9,298 bases of DNA from Desulfobacteraceae bacterium (lineage in GTDB: Bacteria > Desulfobacterota > Desulfobacteria > Desulfobacterales > Desulfobacteraceae). Position 1 is the first letter of the stretch, and each line of letters opens with the position of its first letter. Of the stretch, positions 6,025 to 9,298 are shown piece by piece. The translations under genes and the position numbers were made by a program. The notes below the pieces were generated by a model, which had not been told where the DNA came from, searched no databases, and was given only the letters and a program-made list of their open reading frames with translations. The stretch is taken from assembly GCA_003354055.1 (NCBI GenBank), contig PIVQ01000255.1, forward strand, positions 1 through 9,298, written 5' to 3'.

Positions 6025-7872
6025 TTATAGTTTTTCCCCATCTGCCTTGAAGCGGATGGACGCTGCCAGAGCCACCACCAGGATAGAGCCGATATTATGG
6101 GTGACGGCCCCCATCACCGGTGTCAACCATCCCAAAGCCCCTGCCCCCACGGCAAGAAAATTAATCAAAAAACTCAACGATATATTAATTTTTATTATCC
6201 GTGCCATGGTTTTACTCAGCCGTATCAAAAAGGGCAATTGAGACAAGGTATCGTTCATCAATACGATATCAGCGGTTTCCAATGCCACATCAGCCCCTTT
6301 AAACCCCATGGCAATACCGGTATCAGCCGCCTTCAGAGCCGGTGCATCATTGACCCCGTCTCCCACATAAACCATATTTTCTTTACCCATTTGGGCCAGT
6401 CGATCCAGCTTATCTCCGGGATGCTGGCCTGCAAACCAGGTGGTAATACCTACGGATTTTGCGATCTTTTCCACAGGTGCTTCCCTGTCTCCGGATATCA
6501 TGGCTACCTTCTGGATCCCTGCGGCAGCAATCGCCCGGATGCTGTCAGCAGCCTCCGGTCTGGGACGGTCTTCCAGACAGATGATGCCGGCCTTTTGTCC
6601 GTCGATAAGGACGTCCACTGTTGTGTATCCAAAATCCGACTGACCATCACTGGTTTCAATATCCACCTGCCGGCCATTCACACGGCCGTTTATGCCCACA
6701 CCCGGCAAAGAGTGAATATCATCTGCCTCATGAATGGGTAGTCCGTCGGCCACAGCCTTTTCAACAATGGCAACGGCAAGTGGGTGCAGGCTTTTGTTCT
6801 CGACTGCTGCAGCAACTTCCAGAAGGTCTGCCTTATCAAAACCGTCAGACGGTATGATATCCGCCACAACCGGATGCCCCGTGGTAATGGTACCTGTTTT
6901 ATCAAAACAGAACACCTTTGCCCGGGCAATGTTTTCCAGGTATTGCCCTCCCTTTACCAGAATACCTGCCCGTGCGGCACGGCCGATAGCCGCCACCGTG
7001 GTTACAGGACCTGCCAACAGGAAGGAACATGGGCAACCCACAATAAGCACGGTTATGGCCCGGGTAATATCCCAGGTAATTAAAAAGGTGATTAAAGCGG
7101 CACCTAAGATCACCGGGGTAAACCAGGCTGCATAACGGTCTACAATCTTTGTCCCCTGGATTTTTGATTGCTCGGCGGCCTTGACCATGTTTATGATCTT
7201 TCCAATGGTGGCATCCTCCCCCACCTTCAGGGTAATAATCCGGATAAATCCTTCGGCAATAACGGTTCCGGCATAGACATTATCTTTGGCTTCCTTTGTA
7301 ACAGGTACGGGTTCTCCGGTAAGACTGGCCTCCTGGACCGCTGCCCTGCCCTCTATAACTTCTCCGTCCACGGCAATCACCTGGCCCTCACGGATGGGTA
7401 ATATATCGCCTTCCCGAATCTCGGCCACCGGGACCTCTATCTCTTTCCCACCCCGCTCAACCATGGCGGTCCCAGGGGTAATTTCCAACAGTTTACGGAT
7501 GGCATCCCTGGCACTGTCGCTCACCGCCTCTTCCACCAGGGCACCAAAGACCATGATGCTTGACACCACTGCCGCCTCAAGGAAGTTGCCGTTAAGAACA
7601 CAGGCAATAACGGCAATACTGACGAGTTCATCCACATTGATATCACGCGCTGCCATTCCCTTAACCGCTTCAATAATAATGGGAAGACCGTTCACCACAA
7701 TAGATACCAAAAGAATGAAATCCGTCAGGCTTATTCTGGAAACAAGACGGATATCAACGGATTGAATCATTAATGCCACAGGGATCAGTGAAGCCCCTGC
7801 AGCCAGTTTAAAAAAATCATCCGATTTGAAAATTTCCCGGTAGACATTTAATTTAGCATACCTGCCGATCAT
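6025..7872 (-). CDS. Heavy-metal P1B-type ATPase (metal exporter), CPC type, no N-terminal metal-binding domain
   Basis: The 615-residue membrane protein has the full P-type core: TGE phosphatase motif (185-187), CPC metal site in the central membrane segment (280-282), phosphorylated Asp324 in DKTGT, the SLHPLA His-Pro motif typical of P1B pumps (363-364) and GDGVNDAP (504-511). It should use ATP to move a transition-metal ion out of the cytoplasm. The N terminus (1-20) is short and lacks a CxxC heavy-metal domain or His-rich tract. The residues after CPC read SFLLAGP, not the common ALVIS/ALVLA. The last two membrane helices carry KINISLSFLIN (561-571) and THNIGSILVV (591-600), without the Asp-x-Gly of ZntA-type or the Met-x-x-Ser-Ser of Cu pumps. 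The cargo is therefore unresolved: Zn/Cd, Mn or Fe remain possible. The start ATG has AGGTGGGG eight bases upstream. The gene is divergent from a MarR-family regulator, the likely controller. Confidence 0.93.
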   Translation of the reverse strand: MIGRYAKLNVYREIFKSDDFFKLAAGASLIPVALMIQSVDIRLVSRISLTDFILLVSIVVNGLPIIIEAVKGMAARDINVDELVSIAVIACVLNGNFLEAAVVSSIMVFGALVEEAVSDSARDAIRKLLEITPGTAMVERGGKEIEVPVAEIREGDILPIREGQVIAVDGEVIEGRAAVQEASLTGEPVPVTKEAKDNVYAGTVIAEGFIRIITLKVGEDATIGKIINMVKAAEQSKIQGTKIVDRYAAWFTPVILGAALITFLITWDITRAITVLIVGCPCSFLLAGPVTTVAAIGRAARAGILVKGGQYLENIARAKVFCFDKTGTITTGHPVVADIIPSDGFDKADLLEVAAAVENKSLHPLAVAIVEKAVADGLPIHEADDIHSLPGVGINGRVNGRQVDIETSDGQSDFGYTTVDVLIDGQKAGIICLEDRPRPEAADSIRAIAAAGIQKVAMISGDREAPVEKIAKSVGITTWFAGQHPGDKLDRLAQMGKENMVYVGDGVNDAPALKAADTGIAMGFKGADVALETADIVLMNDTLSQLPFLIRLSKTMARIIKINISLSFLINFLAVGAGALGWLTPVMGAVTHNIGSILVVALAASIRFKADGEKL

Positions 7873-7892
7873 ATAGATATCCCCACCTTTAG

Positions 7893-7979
7893 TTTGACTA
7901 TCAAATTATTTGAAGCACAATATAAAATGAGTTACTTTGATTGTCAATAAGTTTGATAATCAAAGTAAATTTAACTTTG
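7893..7979. promoter_or_regulatory. Operator-rich divergent control region (TTTGA-N3-TCAAA sites)
   Basis: Three copies of a 13-bp palindrome TTTGA-N3-TCAAA occur at 7893-7905, 7936-7948 (last base T) and 7952-7964. They are joined by an 11-bp inverted repeat (7932-7942 with 7958-7968, arm TTACTTTGATT) and a near-perfect 19-bp palindrome at 7961-7979 (CAAAGT and ACTTTG arms, one mismatch pair). The site at 7936 covers the -35 of the ATPase promoter and the site at 7893 lies just downstream of its predicted start. The size and symmetry fit MarR-family operators, and the marR gene begins 87 bases downstream of the last palindrome. Binding by that protein is inferred. Confidence 0.65.
7919..7947 (-). 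promoter_or_regulatory. Promoter of the P-type ATPase gene
   Basis: On the minus strand TTGACA (7947-7942) is followed by 17 bases and TATATT (7924-7919), an almost consensus sigma70 promoter. It predicts a start near 7912, about 40 bases ahead of the ATG at 7872. Its -35 hexamer is embedded in one of the TTTGA-N3-TCAA palindromes, implying control by repression. Confidence 0.65.
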
Positions 7980-8065
7980 TCCGGGGTTCTTACCTGTGGT
8001 AGGTTAATCAAACTACGATAGACGTTACCGTTACAACACTGTGGAAAACAAAAGGGTGAACAAAA

Positions 8066-8479
8066 ATGGAAATCCGGCATCTGTCAAAACTCATTGTTGA
8101 ATTCTTTGAAAAACTCTCGTCCTGGGAAGAATCGGTTGTCAAAGACAGCGGTTTAACCACAGCACAGGCCCATGCCATTGAAATTGTCGGGCATTCCGGC
8201 CCCATTAAAATGAAAGACCTGGCTGAAAAGATCGGGGTCACCACCGGCACCCTGACCGTGGCGGTGGACCGTCTTGAAAAAAAAGGGCTGATGAAGCGAA
8301 AACCCCATGAGACTGACCGGCGTTCTTATCTCATACAACTTACCCCCGGAGGTGATGATGTGTTTAAAGAACATCATAATTTCCACATCAAGATGACCGA
8401 AGAGATCGTTGCCGGCCTCACCCAGAAGGAACAGCAGGACTTTGCCGGGATCATTGAAAAGGTCCTGACCCGTATTTAA
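8066..8479 (+). CDS. MarR-family transcriptional regulator with AdcR/ZitR-like metal-ligand pattern
   Basis: The 137-residue product is a standard-length MarR dimer: helical N terminus (1-40), winged helix-turn-helix (about 46-90) with MKDLAEKIGVTTGTLTVAV and the wing motif DRR (84-86), then C-terminal dimerisation helices. Several residues line up with the zinc ligands of streptococcal AdcR: His36 in LTTAQAH (AdcR H42 in LTNTQEH), and Glu102, His103 and His107 in EHHNFH (AdcR E107, H108, H112). Glu21 or Glu22 could stand in for E24. This alignment was done by eye. The start ATG has AAGGGTGA nearby. The gene is divergent from the P1B ATPase, so I infer a metal-responsive repressor of that pump; AdcR and ZitR themselves repress zinc uptake. 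Convergence with the exporter gene leaves only 7 bases between their ends. Confidence 0.92.
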   Translation: MEIRHLSKLIVEFFEKLSSWEESVVKDSGLTTAQAHAIEIVGHSGPIKMKDLAEKIGVTTGTLTVAVDRLEKKGLMKRKPHETDRRSYLIQLTPGGDDVFKEHHNFHIKMTEEIVAGLTQKEQQDFAGIIEKVLTRI

Positions 8480-8486
8480 ATTGCCT

Positions 8487-9086
8487 TCAGTTTATCAAAA
8501 TATAAATGGCCACGCCCAGCAGCATCAGGGCAAATATCCCATTTGTACGTCTCTCGTTTTTCCCGTCGGATAACCGTCTGACTGCAATCTCTCCCATATA
8601 TCCCCAGGCAAAATGGTTGGGGATATTCACCAGAGCCAGGGCAAATGTCAGAATCAACACCTGTGAGAGAACCCCGCCTCCGGGCTCCATGAACTGACTG
8701 AACATAAGAATCATCAGAACATGAGCCTTGGGATTCAACACCGTCAGGATCACCCCGTCCTTAAGTCCCATTGACGAAGGGGCTTTTTTCTTAAGGCCGG
8801 TTTGAAGCCGCCAGATCTTCCAGGCCAGGTAAACCAAATATCCGCCTCCGGTATATTTGAGCAGGATATATGCCTGCGGCCATGCATTGAAAAGTTCTCC
8901 CAGGCCAAGGCCGATCAAAAGGGAACAAAAAACGTAAGTGATGTCAATCCCCACAATAAGCGGAATGGTTTGCTTTACCCCCCACCTTGCACCTGACATT
9001 GCCAGGATTAAATTGCCAGGACCCGGCGTACAGACCAATGGAATGGAAAAAGATAAAAATAAAACGATAAACTCCGGTGTAATCAT
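8487..9086 (-). CDS. LysE/RhtB-family amino-acid (or small molecule) exporter
   Basis: The 199-residue protein has about six hydrophobic membrane segments and the family signatures: TPGPGN near the N terminus (20-25), GGGYLVYLAWKIWRL (80-94) and VLNPKA (116-121). LysE/RhtB proteins are inner-membrane secondary carriers that export amino acids such as lysine, arginine, threonine or homoserine; the substrate here cannot be told from sequence. Length is typical (about 200-210). The ATG follows AAGGAG with six bases of spacing, and this site directly abuts the right palindromic repeat, so the repeat lies in the promoter or leader region. The gene faces marR tail to tail, with no clear terminator between them. 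A link to metal handling is not shown. Confidence 0.92.
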   Translation of the reverse strand: MITPEFIVLFLSFSIPLVCTPGPGNLILAMSGARWGVKQTIPLIVGIDITYVFCSLLIGLGLGELFNAWPQAYILLKYTGGGYLVYLAWKIWRLQTGLKKKAPSSMGLKDGVILTVLNPKAHVLMILMFSQFMEPGGGVLSQVLILTFALALVNIPNHFAWGYMGEIAVRRLSDGKNERRTNGIFALMLLGVAIYILIN

Positions 9087-9097
9087 ATAAACTCCTT

Positions 9098-9217
9098 AGG
9101 ATCGGCTCCAAAATTACTTGACCTTTTGTTTTCAAAATCCCCAGTCTTTTAGGGGGTTTTGGAAACAAGTTTCTGCCCTTCAGGGTATTTAGATCAAGTT
9201 ATTTTGTAACGATTCCT
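9098..9217 (-). repeat. Palindromic MITE-like repeat, right copy (120 bp, inverted)
   Basis: This is the inverted partner of 4-134, with 65 bp (9153-9217) identical to the complement of 4-68. Its own two ends are imperfect inverted repeats of about 27 bases: 22 of 28 aligned columns agree, with shared blocks AGG, ATCG, CAAAAT, ACTTGA. The interior continues as a hairpin, with GTTTTCAAAATCCCC (9128-9142) pairing with GGGGTTTTGGAAAC (9153-9166) around a short loop. The copy lacks the roughly 11 central bases seen in the left copy. Its inner end directly precedes the exporter's ribosome binding site. No clear target duplication flanks it. Sequence from 9218 to the window end (81 bases) shows nothing I can identify. 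Confidence 0.8.
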
Positions 9218-9298
9218 CATGCAATGTTAGTATCTTACCGAATCTGGGTTTTCAAATCACTATATTCCTGGTAAGGCTAATAGTACAGATACAGAATC

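Noticed and set aside
6097..6741. A 214-codon plus-strand open frame
   Set aside because: It is antisense to the P1B ATPase catalytic domain; the His/Cys-rich translation reflects complementing a conserved gene, not a real product.
4..9217. The whole interval as a composite transposon with terminal inverted repeats
   Set aside because: No transposase, integrase or resolvase gene lies inside, the genes look chromosomal and housekeeping, and each repeat is a complete palindromic unit on its own.
9234..9275. CTTACC and GGTAAG inverted pair near the right end
   Set aside because: Six-base arms around 30 bases of loop are expected by chance, and nothing else supports a terminator or operator.

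Overview
This 9.3-kb window is a compact chromosomal segment built mainly around transition-metal handling. The protein families, the feoA-feoB-small Cys-rich membrane protein order, moderate GC and codon use suggest a Gram-negative anaerobe, most likely a sulfate-reducing member of the Desulfobacterota (Desulfobacteraceae-like). That placement is inferred from family resemblance alone; no rRNA or other marker gene is present.

Layout from left to right. A palindromic repeat (4-134) abuts the stop codon of a full-length ATP-dependent Lon protease gene (134-2527, minus strand). A gap with a putative lon promoter and a strong nested-hairpin terminator (2677-2726) separates lon from a minus-strand feo operon: feoA (5177-5410), feoB (2971-5175) and a 56-residue FeoB-associated Cys-rich membrane protein (2753-2923). 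Divergent from feoA is a short DtxR/MntR-family metalloregulator (5584-5970), with putative sigma70-type promoters facing outward. A bidirectional hairpin terminator (5988-6023) separates it from a convergent heavy-metal P1B-type ATPase (6025-7872, minus strand). Divergent from the ATPase is a MarR-family regulator (8066-8479) carrying His/Glu residues that line up with the zinc ligands of AdcR/ZitR. The 193-bp region between them is dense in palindromes of the form TTTGA-N3-TCAAA that overlap the ATPase promoter. A LysE/RhtB-type exporter (8487-9086, minus strand) converges on marR. A second, inverted copy of the palindromic repeat (9098-9217) touches the exporter's ribosome binding site.

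Working model: FeoAB imports Fe(II) under control of the DtxR-type repressor, while the P1B ATPase exports a transition metal under control of the metal-sensing-like MarR protein. The two modules are back to back and would together set a cytoplasmic metal balance. The two repeat copies share a perfect 65-bp block plus a second conserved arm. Each is itself one long imperfect palindrome, so they look like MITE or palindromic-unit insertions. No transposase lies between them, so I do not call the interval a composite transposon.
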